NCBI GenBank assembly: GCA_020633325.1
Contig: JACKDX010000002.1
Coordinates: 434,001-498,000 of the forward strand
Reading direction: 5' to 3'
Length of the DNA stretch: 64,000 nucleotides
DNA from: Myxococcales bacterium
GTDB lineage: Bacteria > Myxococcota_A > Polyangia > Polyangiales > GCA-016699535
Each line of letters begins with the position of its first letter. Positions within the stretch are counted from its first letter, which is position 1. The notes below the pieces were generated by a model, which worked only from the letters and a program-made list of their open reading frames with translations, was not told the DNA's origin and did no database searches. Position numbers and translations under genes: made by a program. Positions 40,781 to 48,715 of this stretch are shown piece by piece.

Positions 40781-42093
40781 AAGAACTCCTTAGCGGAACG
40801 GGCCGCAGCTCGGCCAAACAAAAGCGCATCTTCCATCGAGGAATAGTTCCAATCGCCATAACGTCCGGCGGGAATGATGTTCTGCTCTTCCAAGAATGGC
40901 TTAAGCGTTCCAAGTGCGGCGTAATAGTGGTGATCGAACACGACGTATGCATGCTTAATAAAGCGTGCCCTCACAAAAGCAATATCCTCTGCCTGGTCGA
41001 TCATGCGCATTTCTATCAGATCCTGTGTGATCTGAGGCAATAGTTCCGCCATATGGGGCTCTTTGCGGGAAGTGAGTTCGACATACAAGTTGGCCTTACC
41101 GGGAGGCGCCATCTTTTGGCTGAAGTTGGAGTAGCAGCCCACGCGATAGAAAGCAAAGCGTGGCTCGGGCACGTACACCCAATGTAAGTCCACGCCACAG
41201 GGGCGGTTGAGCGCCATATCAAGGTACCACAGCGGGTTACATCGCAAACGCTGCCCCGCTTCAACGATTTCTCGGGGGGCGTCCTCTAACAGGCGCACAA
41301 GATCGTCCAGAGGCGCGGTGCATATGAGCGCCTGATACGTTTGTTCGCCATCCGCAAAGCGCAGCACTTTGTTTTTCCAATCAATGCCTAGGGGCTCATG
41401 TTGCAGCGTTACGTGTTCCTGGACCTTCGGATAAAGCGCTTTGGGCAGCTCACCGATGCCAAGGACGGGATACGTAAAGTCGGCATTGTATCCGAGCGCA
41501 CGCTGATTTTTTCCGACTGCTCCTGCTATCACGTCTTCTAACGTGGGCTGAGGCACAAACCGCGAACACCAAGCGGCAGTGATCTCCTTCGGAGCCACGC
41601 CCCACAGCTTGGTGTTATAAGGAATCATAAAGTGTTTGCTAAATCCCTCGCCAAAATGCATGAGACAAAACTCTTCAAAATTTTGAGGCGCGGGCCGATG
41701 GGTCCTGGAGGCGAGCGCTTCCAAAAATCCCATCAAACACTCGTAAGCGATGTCGGCCGGCAGGCCAAAGGTGTTGGCTTGATACGGGTAGGGCGTATAG
41801 ACGCCGTAGCTGTACACCTTACTCTTGCGTTCGATGCTCACCGTTTGGCCCGCGAGGAGCGAGTCAATCCACGTGCGCATCTCGGTATCCCTCAAATGCA
41901 AAAGGTGCCCCGTGCGATCAAAGCGATAGCCCCGCTCTGTTAGGGTGATGGCATGCCCTCCTGGATGCGCCAACCGTTCATGAACTTGAAACGGCACATC
42001 GAGATGATGCGCTGCTGAAAGGCCGGTCAGTCCCGCGCCAAGAATGTGTACGGGTGCGCTCATGGCAGCGCACTGTTTATCGAGCGTGCCCAT
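40777..42093 (-). CDS. FAD-dependent oxidoreductase, UDP-galactopyranose-mutase-like
   Basis: The 438-residue flavoprotein begins with the dinucleotide-binding strand PVHILGAGLTGLSAAHHL and keeps HPGGHAITL and the ending PAGRYGDWNYSSMEDALLFGRAAARSA, where GRYG..W.Y holds the flavin. The middle (SYGVYTPYPYQANTFGLP, PYNTKLWGVAPKEI) resembles UDP-galactopyranose mutase and related sugar-nucleotide flavoenzymes rather than protoporphyrinogen oxidase. In this operon a nucleotide-sugar isomerisation role fits. ATG at 42093 follows AGAGGGGA. ATG at 42063 is also possible. It lies 17 bases after the phosphomannose isomerase gene. Confidence 0.85.
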   Translation of the reverse strand: MGTLDKQCAAMSAPVHILGAGLTGLSAAHHLDVPFQVHERLAHPGGHAITLTERGYRFDRTGHLLHLRDTEMRTWIDSLLAGQTVSIERKSKVYSYGVYTPYPYQANTFGLPADIAYECLMGFLEALASRTHRPAPQNFEEFCLMHFGEGFSKHFMIPYNTKLWGVAPKEITAAWCSRFVPQPTLEDVIAGAVGKNQRALGYNADFTYPVLGIGELPKALYPKVQEHVTLQHEPLGIDWKNKVLRFADGEQTYQALICTAPLDDLVRLLEDAPREIVEAGQRLRCNPLWYLDMALNRPCGVDLHWVYVPEPRFAFYRVGCYSNFSQKMAPPGKANLYVELTSRKEPHMAELLPQITQDLIEMRMIDQAEDIAFVRARFIKHAYVVFDHHYYAALGTLKPFLEEQNIIPAGRYGDWNYSSMEDALLFGRAAARSAKEFL

Positions 42094-42110
42094 CCGTCAA
42101 GATCCCCTCT

Positions 42111-43208
42111 TCATGCGCGAAATGCGCCTGGACTCACCACGGCTGTCAAAAGCGCATGGGCGTCTTGAGACGACACACGGAGCCGCCTCAAAGCCGCCGG
42201 GAGCACGACGCTCTGTCCGCAACGAACGGGAATGTCGAAGTCTGTCAGCGTGAGCTCGCCGCCGACCAGGGTCAATCCGCGCAACACATCCCAATCGGGC
42301 AACGTAAGCGAGGCACCCGTGCCGCAGATGCGCGCAACCCGTAGCCAGCGCGATTGCAGTCGAGCATCGCCGGGCCCGCATAGCATCTGAATCGAGAGGG
42401 CCCCGGCCGACTCTGCTTTGCCCGCATGCACTATGGACCGCGCAAGCCAATCGGGGTCTAGGGCGAGACGGAAATCCGTCACCGCCAAAGCGTCATCTAC
42501 ATGCAAAGGCCGCTTATTCCCCTTAGGTGAAGCCAGGCCCGTGGGGCCGTAGCGTCGATTCCAATCCCAGTACCGGTAGGTGACGCCCTTGCGCCCGGGA
42601 GAAACATGCTGCGGTTCAAGTACGGTGACGCCTTTGCCAATGGCGTGCGGAACCCCCGCCTCGACGAGCACGAAGTCCCCCGGCGAAAGCGCAACGAAGT
42701 TCAATAGTTCGCAAAACCCCTGATCGTCTCTGGCGAGACTCCGCGCAATGTCATCGCGGCCCACGCCTGCCTTAAACCCGAGATATACGCCGGCCCCGGC
42801 TTCGACATGGAGCACATACCAGCTCTCGGGTTTCCCCGACTCGTCGCCCTTGAGGCCGACGTAGGCATCGGAGGGGTGGATTTGCACCGAAAGGTTTTCG
42901 CCTGCATCGAGCAGTTTCACCAAGAGGGCGCTTAGCTCTCGGCCGGCCGCATACTCCTTCCCCAAAAAACCGGCGGGGTCGGTGCGAATCAGATCATCCA
43001 ACCTCAGTCCCGATGACGCATCCAGACTCGGAAATTCCGGTCCCATCGAAATTTCCCAGGATTCGCCTACCTGTGCACCTGAAGGTTGGGGCGGAACCAA
43101 AGGCTTGTAATGCCTTAGAATACGGCTCCCCGCCCATGGCGTCCGCCACAAAGGCGTGAAGTTATCCATAGCTAGGACAACAGGTTTGATGTCATTGTAA
43201 TATTTCAT
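42111..43208 (-). CDS. manA: Type I mannose-6-phosphate isomerase
   Basis: The 365-residue zinc enzyme interconverts fructose-6-phosphate and mannose-6-phosphate, the entry to GDP-mannose. Zinc ligands appear in LSVQIHPSD and in GKPESWYVLH; a further ligand His lies in VPHAIGKGVTVLEP. The C-terminal cupin half is present. The length matches short bacterial ManA. The start may be ATG at 43208 or 43169 (MDNFTPLWRTPW), and neither has a clear SD site. It is the first gene of the four-gene glycan operon, and mannose supply is consistent with the downstream mutase, transferase and deacetylase. It is divergent from the small gene at 43266. Confidence 0.88.
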   Translation of the reverse strand: MKYYNDIKPVVLAMDNFTPLWRTPWAGSRILRHYKPLVPPQPSGAQVGESWEISMGPEFPSLDASSGLRLDDLIRTDPAGFLGKEYAAGRELSALLVKLLDAGENLSVQIHPSDAYVGLKGDESGKPESWYVLHVEAGAGVYLGFKAGVGRDDIARSLARDDQGFCELLNFVALSPGDFVLVEAGVPHAIGKGVTVLEPQHVSPGRKGVTYRYWDWNRRYGPTGLASPKGNKRPLHVDDALAVTDFRLALDPDWLARSIVHAGKAESAGALSIQMLCGPGDARLQSRWLRVARICGTGASLTLPDWDVLRGLTLVGGELTLTDFDIPVRCGQSVVLPAALRRLRVSSQDAHALLTAVVSPGAFRA

Positions 43209-43265
43209 TTACACTGTACATTGTTTAGTTGACAGAACGCACTGGCCAGGGCACTTCTAAGGGAG

Positions 43266-43598
43266 ATGTATTCTGGGCCAGAGCGGCGGATCAATCGCGT
43301 GTATGTCACCCGCAACACCGAATACCACATTCGGCGCGATGTTTGCGTGGCAGTACGTGATCGCGAAACTGGGCGCTGGCTGACGTCGCATATGGCGTTG
43401 CACCGCCAAGTATGCGGCGGCCTCAAGTTCAGCGAGCATGGCGTAGTGCCCAACTCGGGCATGCCTCAAATCGGTGAGTCCCTGTACTTCCAAAGTTCGG
43501 GCCACGATTTGATCACCAGTGTGGTCACCTCGGTGGAGCGTCCGAGCCGCGAGGTGGTGGACCTCTGGGCGGCAGCACCGGCCCAGATGGCGAGCTAG
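43266..43598 (+). CDS. Small conserved-looking protein of unknown function (110 aa)
   Basis: The product starts MYSGPERRINRVYVTRNTEYH, a beginning seen in PilZ-adjacent and other myxobacterial small proteins, and continues with VCVAVRDRETGRWLTSHMALH and GLKFSEHGVVPNSGMPQIGESLYF, a compact beta-rich fold. It has no signal peptide or membrane helix. An AAGGGAG sits directly against the ATG, an unusually short spacing. A TTGACA is present at 43229 but no matching -10 was found. The gene lies divergent to manA and just before a NUDIX gene on the same strand. I do not recognise its function. Confidence 0.75.
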   Translation: MYSGPERRINRVYVTRNTEYHIRRDVCVAVRDRETGRWLTSHMALHRQVCGGLKFSEHGVVPNSGMPQIGESLYFQSSGHDLITSVVTSVERPSREVVDLWAAAPAQMAS

Positions 43599-43655
43599 GC
43601 GAATGAGATAACCGGGATAGTTTCCTTTCACGTTCAATGGTAAAAGGCGCACACT

Positions 43656-44057
43656 GTGGAGCACATCCCTTCCATCCGCGTCGTGGCAGCCGTCATTGAA
43701 AAAGACGGACGGTACTTGATAACGCAACGGCGCCCCGCCGCCGTTCTGCCTCTGCTGTGGGAGTTTCCCGGTGGCAAGCGCGAAGAGGGCGAGAGCGACT
43801 CACAAGCGCTCAAGCGCGAGATGCAAGAGCGTTTGGATGTCCTTGTCGATGTGGGACAGTTGATTTCCTATGTCAGCCACCCCTACGGTCATTACACCGT
43901 GGATCTTTTCTTGTACGAGTGCCGGCTGCTCAGCGACGCCCTCCACCCCAAGGCCGTGCATGCGTTCCGTTGGGTCACGTCAGCCGAGTTCGACGATTAC
44001 GAGTTTACGCCCGCCGACGAAGCATCCATGGCCAAGCTGCTCGGTGTAGAGGTTTGA
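43656..44057 (+). CDS. NUDIX hydrolase (MutT-like)
   Basis: The 133-residue protein has the MutT layout: RVVAAVIEKDGRYLITQR at the start, WEFPGGKREEGES, and the Nudix box GKREEGESDSQALKREMQERLDV. Compared with G(x5)E(x7)REUxEExGU, the second Glu of the final pair is Arg and the Gly is Asp, so one metal ligand is unusual. CHP-like and 8-oxo-dGTP hydrolases share the rest. It may sanitise oxidised or modified nucleotides. The GTG at 43656 is the start. It follows the small gene by 57 bases and converges on the GNAT gene. Function is inferred at family level only. Confidence 0.85.
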   Translation: MEHIPSIRVVAAVIEKDGRYLITQRRPAAVLPLLWEFPGGKREEGESDSQALKREMQERLDVLVDVGQLISYVSHPYGHYTVDLFLYECRLLSDALHPKAVHAFRWVTSAEFDDYEFTPADEASMAKLLGVEV

Positions 44058-44102
44058 TGCACGCACATGCACCCATGCGAGACATCCTCAACGAGGTGCC
44101 GA

Positions 44103-44549
44103 CTAAAGGTCTTTGAGGAAGACCAATCGTCCGCGCCCTGGGCCAGCATAGTTGATGTCTTCTTTCACAGAGAAGCCCAACGCACGATGAAAGCGGGCAG
44201 ATTCATCATTTGCAATGGGCGCGATGGCTTTGATGCGCGTGGCGCCCCCGGCAACACAACGCTTGATAAATGTATCATAAAGGGCCCGCCCCACGCCCTG
44301 CCGGCGACTCTCAGGCTTGATGCCGACCAGGTGGATGTATCCCGTGATGGGGCCAGAGGGGGAGCTTTGAATGGTAAACCCCAATAAGAATCCCACAGTT
44401 TCGCCGTGCTCCTCGGCGATGAGCGCTTTTTCCCCGAGCTCGTAGAAAAAAACTGGGTGCGCTCTATCGTGTGCCAAGCCGCCAAACCATCGGTCAAGCA
44501 CTGCGACAATATAGTCGTAATCTTGCTTTGTAATGCCGCGGCTTATCAT
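44103..44549 (-). CDS. GNAT-family N-acetyltransferase
   Basis: The 148-residue single-domain acetyltransferase contains the acetyl-CoA pyrophosphate loop RRQGVGRALY (Q/RxxGxG/A), the preceding beta-strand YIHLVGIKPESR and the C-terminal HRALGFSVKEDI motif. It begins MISRGITKQDYDYIVAVLDRW. Such small GNATs typically acetylate amino groups on small molecules or protein N-termini. The substrate is not evident. It converges with the NUDIX gene (45-base gap) and diverges from the zinc-ribbon membrane gene at 44597. Confidence 0.85.
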   Translation of the reverse strand: MISRGITKQDYDYIVAVLDRWFGGLAHDRAHPVFFYELGEKALIAEEHGETVGFLLGFTIQSSPSGPITGYIHLVGIKPESRRQGVGRALYDTFIKRCVAGGATRIKAIAPIANDESARFHRALGFSVKEDINYAGPGRGRLVFLKDL

Positions 44550-44596
44550 GATACCCCCTTGTGGCCATGGTATAGCAGCACCGCCAGGGGACGTCG

Positions 44597-45202
44597 ATGG
44601 CGACTTTACACACGAGAAACGCGCGCGATCACGCTGTGGGGTTTTGCCCCTTTTGCGGCGAGCTCGTCGAAGGCAGACCCGATTGTCCCGTGCACGAGTT
44701 GAAGCTGGTTCCTTTTGAGAAACTCACTGGGATGGCTTCGGACCGGAGCACACCCTTGAGTCAGCTGCTCTGTGGTTTGGGCATCCTAGGATGGACGGTG
44801 GGAATGTTGTTGGACTTCGTGACGGTAGAGATGGAGCGCCCGGTAGTCCTTAGCGCCTTCGAGCTCGCAAAGTCGCGCGCTTATAACCTGTGGACCGTGC
44901 CGCTTTCGGCCGCTGTCATGGCCGTTATCTTGCTCAGACGCCGGTCTGCCGAGGCGCTTCATCGTGCAGGGCTCGCTATGATAGTGACCTCTATGATGCC
45001 GCTCGTTTCGTTGGGCTACACATATCTCGGGGTGATGCGATGGTCGTGGTCGCAACCAGGCTCCGCTGATGTCTCCCTTGGTCCAGGTATTTATCTCATA
45101 TGCGCAGCTTCAGCCGTTGCGGCATGGGGCGCGGGTAGACTCAGTCGGCGTGGCCGGCCTCCTTCAGCGTTCGGAAAAACGCCCGTTCGAGAGTCTGCCT
45201 AA
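44597..45202 (+). CDS. Zinc-ribbon membrane protein, function unknown
   Basis: The 201-residue protein has an N-terminal zinc ribbon-like segment (FCPFCGELVEGRPDCPVHELKL, three Cys and one His), a short linker and four predicted membrane helices (about residues 58 to 75, 97 to 112, 122 to 140 and 162 to 178) with a basic C-terminus. I do not recognise the family. Its last 62 bases overlap the convergent ABC ATPase gene at 45141-46061, which has no permease of its own nearby. Pairing between them is not implied because they are on opposite strands. Confidence 0.72.
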   Translation: MATLHTRNARDHAVGFCPFCGELVEGRPDCPVHELKLVPFEKLTGMASDRSTPLSQLLCGLGILGWTVGMLLDFVTVEMERPVVLSAFELAKSRAYNLWTVPLSAAVMAVILLRRRSAEALHRAGLAMIVTSMMPLVSLGYTYLGVMRWSWSQPGSADVSLGPGIYLICAASAVAAWGAGRLSRRGRPPSAFGKTPVRESA

Positions 45203-46061
45203 GCGGCGCCAAATGCCGCACTTGGTATGCGTTTTCAGAGGCCAGACGCAGGAGTTCCCCTGCCTGAACGCCAGGTGCGGTTTGGATCTCAAGGTTGCCG
45301 CCGCGTACCGCGGTGGTCCACCCGCGGCTGTTATAAGAAGCGGCCAGCTTATCGAGATTACCCTTACCGCGAAGATCGTAAGTTGTCTGTTCGGATGCCA
45401 ATAACGGTGCAATCGGACCTGCGTATAACACCTGACCTGATGATAACACCACCACCTGACTGCACGTCCTTTCGACATCGGGAAGGATATGCGTCGAAAG
45501 AACTACACTGGCTCCCGTGCGGTGCGGGATGTCATTTATGAGCGTCAACATGTCTTCGCGGCCCTGCGGATCTAAGCCGCTTGTGGGCTCATCCAAGAGC
45601 AGCAGTTTGGGATCGCCCACAAGTGCCTGCGCGAGCCTTACGCGCTGCCGCATTCCTGTCGAATAGCTGCCCGTCTTGCGGTAGCGCACCTCTCCTAATC
45701 CCACGTAGTGAAGTACCTGATGAGCCCGTACCTTTGCTTCTGCACGTGGAATGCCGCATAGCTCCGCCGAAAGCGCCGTGTACTCATACGCTGTGAGGTC
45801 GCCAATCACGGCATCGCCCTCTGGCATGTATCCGATGTGTGCGCGCACAACCGTCGCCTCAGCAGGCAAGCGCTTACCTAGGACCGTCACGCTTCCGCTC
45901 TCGGGTTGAATCAACCCCAACAGCAATTTGAGCAACGTACTTTTGCCCGCTCCGTTGGGTCCGAGTAGTCCAATCGAGGAAGGCTCAAGCGCAAGGTCTA
46001 CCTGGCGCAGAGCTTCGACGTCGCCGTACCGTTTGCTGACGTGGCTGAGTTCGAACAACAC
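45141..46061 (-). CDS. ABC transporter ATP-binding protein (orphan)
   Basis: The 306-residue ATPase belongs to the exporter/gliding-type DRA class: Walker A LLGPNGAGKSTL, GYMPEGDAVIGDLTAYEY in the Q-loop position, signature YSTGMRQRVRLAQAL, Walker B LLLLDEPTSGLDPQG, and switch His STHIL. A 90-residue C-terminal regulatory extension follows. Such proteins usually partner a separate multi-helix permease (as in GldA/NatA/CcmA-like systems), but none is next to it here. It diverges from the DsbD-like gene 64 bases away. The substrate is unknown. Confidence 0.9.
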   Translation of the reverse strand: MLFELSHVSKRYGDVEALRQVDLALEPSSIGLLGPNGAGKSTLLKLLLGLIQPESGSVTVLGKRLPAEATVVRAHIGYMPEGDAVIGDLTAYEYTALSAELCGIPRAEAKVRAHQVLHYVGLGEVRYRKTGSYSTGMRQRVRLAQALVGDPKLLLLDEPTSGLDPQGREDMLTLINDIPHRTGASVVLSTHILPDVERTCSQVVVLSSGQVLYAGPIAPLLASEQTTYDLRGKGNLDKLAASYNSRGWTTAVRGGNLEIQTAPGVQAGELLRLASENAYQVRHLAPLRQTLERAFFRTLKEAGHAD

Positions 46062-46125
46062 GGGTAAGTTTATAGCGTAAGTTACTGCTTTGCGAAATGA
46101 CAGAATGCGCTATCATCCTGTGGCC

Positions 46126-47466
46126 ATGCAAATTTTGTTCCGCCGTGCAGCCTTTGTTTTTGGTCTAGCGGCCGTGATCGCGCTCGTCATATGGCTTTCA
46201 GGTGGCTCGCAGAGCGCCTTCCTCGGCGGGTTTGAACGACCCTTTCAGCAGGCGCTTTCGCGCGGCGAATACGGGCTGGCGATAGCATTACTATTTGCAG
46301 CCGGGCTCGCCACCAGCCTGACGCCGTGCGTTTATCCGATGATCACCATTACAGTCAGTGTGTTTGGCGCACGCCAAGCAATGACGCGCTGGCAAGGCGC
46401 GCTTCTATCTTCGGCCTTCGTGTTCGGTATCGTGGCCCTTTTCGCGCCGCTGGGTTTGCTCGTGGCCATTTCAGGGGGCGTGTTTGGTGCGCTACTGGCG
46501 CATCCGGCGGTGCTCTTGGGACTCGCGATCTTGTTTGTGTTGCTCGCGGCTTCCATGTTCGGGGCATTCGACATTGCGCTTCCGTCAACGCTGCAAAATC
46601 GCTTAGCGCGGGTCGGTGGCATGGGGTATCGTGGCGCGTTTGCGCTTGGGATGGTGAGTGCGCTGATCGCGGCACCGTGCACCGGACCCGTGCTCGGGTT
46701 CTTGCTTCCCTGGATTGGTACAAGTGGGAATGTTGTCTTCGGTGCGCTTGGTCTCGGCGTATATGCACTCGGACTTGGTCTGTTGTTTTGGGTCGTGGGT
46801 ACCTTTGCAGTGAGTCTGCCCAAGTCCGGCGCATGGCTTGAGTGGGTGAAGAGTGGTTTTGGCATCATCATGTTGGTCGCAGCGCTTTATTACGTGCGCG
46901 ATGTGATCCCCCCCTTACGGCATGTGGTTGACAAGACGCCGATGTGGCTCGCGACGGCAGTGGGTTTGGTGGTTCTCGGCATTGCACTGGGGGCTGTGGA
47001 TCTGAGCTTTCATGCGCCGTCTTTGAGCACTCGAATGCGCAAAGCAATCGCCATCACGGCGGTCGTCGGTGGATTGTATGGCCTGGTTGCGTACCTGGAG
47101 GCGTTACCTCCCGGCGCAAAGATCCATTGGTTAGAGGACCTGCCGAAGGCTAGGGCGATGGCCCAGCAACAAGGGCGCCCTTTGATGGTGGATTTCGGCG
47201 CTTCCTGGTGCGTCGCGTGCGGCGAACTTGATCGCCACACTTTCAGCGACGCGCGAGTCGTTCAAGAAGCACGACGCTTTGTGGCCGTACGGGTGGATCT
47301 TAGCCAGGGAAAGATCACCGAGGCGCGTCAGCAATGGCTAAATGATTACAATCAAAGAGGTTTGCCGCTTGTTGTCTTACATGACGCTTCCGGTAGCGAA
47401 GCAGGCCGAATCACCAATTTTGTCGATGCCAACACCATGCTCCGCGCTATGCAAGGTGTTCGTTAG
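46126..47466 (+). CDS. DsbD/CcdA-like transmembrane reductant transporter with C-terminal thioredoxin domain
   Basis: The 446-residue protein spans the membrane eight or nine times and ends in a periplasmic thioredoxin domain. It lacks DsbD's N-terminal alpha domain. The transmembrane Cys pair is visible as SLTPCVYP and APCTGPV, and the thioredoxin motif is WCVAC, so all three redox elements of the beta-gamma core are present. It should carry electrons from cytoplasmic thioredoxin to periplasmic substrates, for cytochrome c assembly or disulphide repair. The start is taken as ATG 46126; ATG at 46105 is also possible, and the TTG at 46090 less so. It abuts the convergent lipoprotein stop with no gap. 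Confidence 0.9.
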   Translation: MQILFRRAAFVFGLAAVIALVIWLSGGSQSAFLGGFERPFQQALSRGEYGLAIALLFAAGLATSLTPCVYPMITITVSVFGARQAMTRWQGALLSSAFVFGIVALFAPLGLLVAISGGVFGALLAHPAVLLGLAILFVLLAASMFGAFDIALPSTLQNRLARVGGMGYRGAFALGMVSALIAAPCTGPVLGFLLPWIGTSGNVVFGALGLGVYALGLGLLFWVVGTFAVSLPKSGAWLEWVKSGFGIIMLVAALYYVRDVIPPLRHVVDKTPMWLATAVGLVVLGIALGAVDLSFHAPSLSTRMRKAIAITAVVGGLYGLVAYLEALPPGAKIHWLEDLPKARAMAQQQGRPLMVDFGASWCVACGELDRHTFSDARVVQEARRFVAVRVDLSQGKITEARQQWLNDYNQRGLPLVVLHDASGSEAGRITNFVDANTMLRAMQGVR

Positions 47467-48657
47467 CTACTCCCACCCACGCGGCGCCCAGTACAGGCGA
47501 TATACGCTGCCTGAGCGCCCCGATAAACCGTCCTCACATATGAAGGGGTTTAGCGGGATCGTCCATGCCTTCGTATTGTATGTCACCAGGGGTTTACCGT
47601 AGTTATTGGTGTACTTCGCGCGCAACCCCGCGTTTGCGGTCATTCCGGTGTGTGTCATGTGTGTGACGTTGGGCGCTTTTGATTGCACGCAAATCGCAAA
47701 GCGATAAAGCAGTCGACACAACGAACCTTCTCCTTCGGGATAATAGTCGATCGAAGATGCACTTTGGCTGCGAAGATGACTCGTGAATTGGTTTACTTCC
47801 ACCGGTACATCCGAGTCTGAGGCATAGACAAGCGTTATTTCGCCACGCAAGTTGCGGATGAAATCATCCACTCCTAAATCTCGAGCGCTTAAGTCAGCGG
47901 ATTCGTTTACTACTCCACCGGGACCGTCCCAGCGGTGAAACTGGAGGTTGCCACATGCGCTGTAGTGCCAAGGGTCTGTCGCTGGGTAATAGACGCGATC
48001 TTCCAAACCCTCGTACGAGCCATGGGTCAGTTGGATAAGTCTGGCTTCTCGCTCCCATTCCGATATCGAAGTCCAATCTGCAAGGGCTTCCTGGACTGCC
48101 TTCGGCCGGGGAGGCCCGGACTGACTCGATGCGGGTGTAGCAGCGCTTGACTCGGCTAAGGGCGTGTCCTCTAAGGTGACACATGGCGACGACACCCAAC
48201 CCAAAGGAGCGCCATAGCCCACCTGCGCGAAGTCGTTGTAAATGCCAAACACGTCGAGAACGCCAGTGGCGTACTGCGCGGTTTTATTCAATCGCGCGCC
48301 ACGCAATTCATAGAAGGGGCAGTGATGGACCCTTCCTCGGTCAGCCGATATCATCGGTGGCGAAATGGCACGGGGCAATGCTTGGGGTTTGATGAAGCGA
48401 GCAGGCGTCAACCCAACTTGAATCCACTCTCCGTAGGTGCCGAACACGCGAACCTCGTTAAGCACCTCTCGCGCAAACAATTGTCCTTGCGCGTTCAACA
48501 CATAACTCTGGGTGGGAGCGGGGAGGGGGACGAGCGGCGGCTCTTGGTGTCCCTGCCTCTCGGAGGATCTTTCGATGGCCGCAGACGTCTGGCATCCCAA
48601 ACCAAGCCCCGTCACGCACCCGCACATCGCGGCAGAAATTAGCCATCTTAAACGCAC
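47467..48657 (-). CDS. Lipoprotein with SH3-like repeats
   Basis: The 396-residue lipoprotein begins with a short signal peptide ending GLGLGC. The mature part has two repeated beta-barrel-like segments, VRVFGTYGEWIQVGLTPARFIKP and LDVFGIYNDFAQVGYGAPLGWV, each like bacterial SH3 domains that bind wall peptides, and a longer C-terminal region with paired Cys. I do not recognise the whole. The open frame extends far into gltD, but a GTG at 48657 just before RLRWLISAAMCGCVTGLGL is preferred because the upstream part is the antisense-free shadow of gltD sequence. GTG at 48675 is an alternative. Its stop is immediately next to the dsbD-like stop. Confidence 0.7.
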   Translation of the reverse strand: MRLRWLISAAMCGCVTGLGLGCQTSAAIERSSERQGHQEPPLVPLPAPTQSYVLNAQGQLFAREVLNEVRVFGTYGEWIQVGLTPARFIKPQALPRAISPPMISADRGRVHHCPFYELRGARLNKTAQYATGVLDVFGIYNDFAQVGYGAPLGWVSSPCVTLEDTPLAESSAATPASSQSGPPRPKAVQEALADWTSISEWEREARLIQLTHGSYEGLEDRVYYPATDPWHYSACGNLQFHRWDGPGGVVNESADLSARDLGVDDFIRNLRGEITLVYASDSDVPVEVNQFTSHLRSQSASSIDYYPEGEGSLCRLLYRFAICVQSKAPNVTHMTHTGMTANAGLRAKYTNNYGKPLVTYNTKAWTIPLNPFICEDGLSGRSGSVYRLYWAPRGWE

Positions 48658-48715
48658 CCAGTGGTGGTATGCCACAAAAAACCATGTCCGCAAGCAAGTC
48701 AGCCTCGCGGTCGGT

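Noticed and set aside
43209..43265. CTGT...ACAG arms resembling a LexA/SOS box between manA and the 110-aa gene
   Set aside because: The spacing is 14 rather than 8 bases and no nearby gene belongs to the SOS response.
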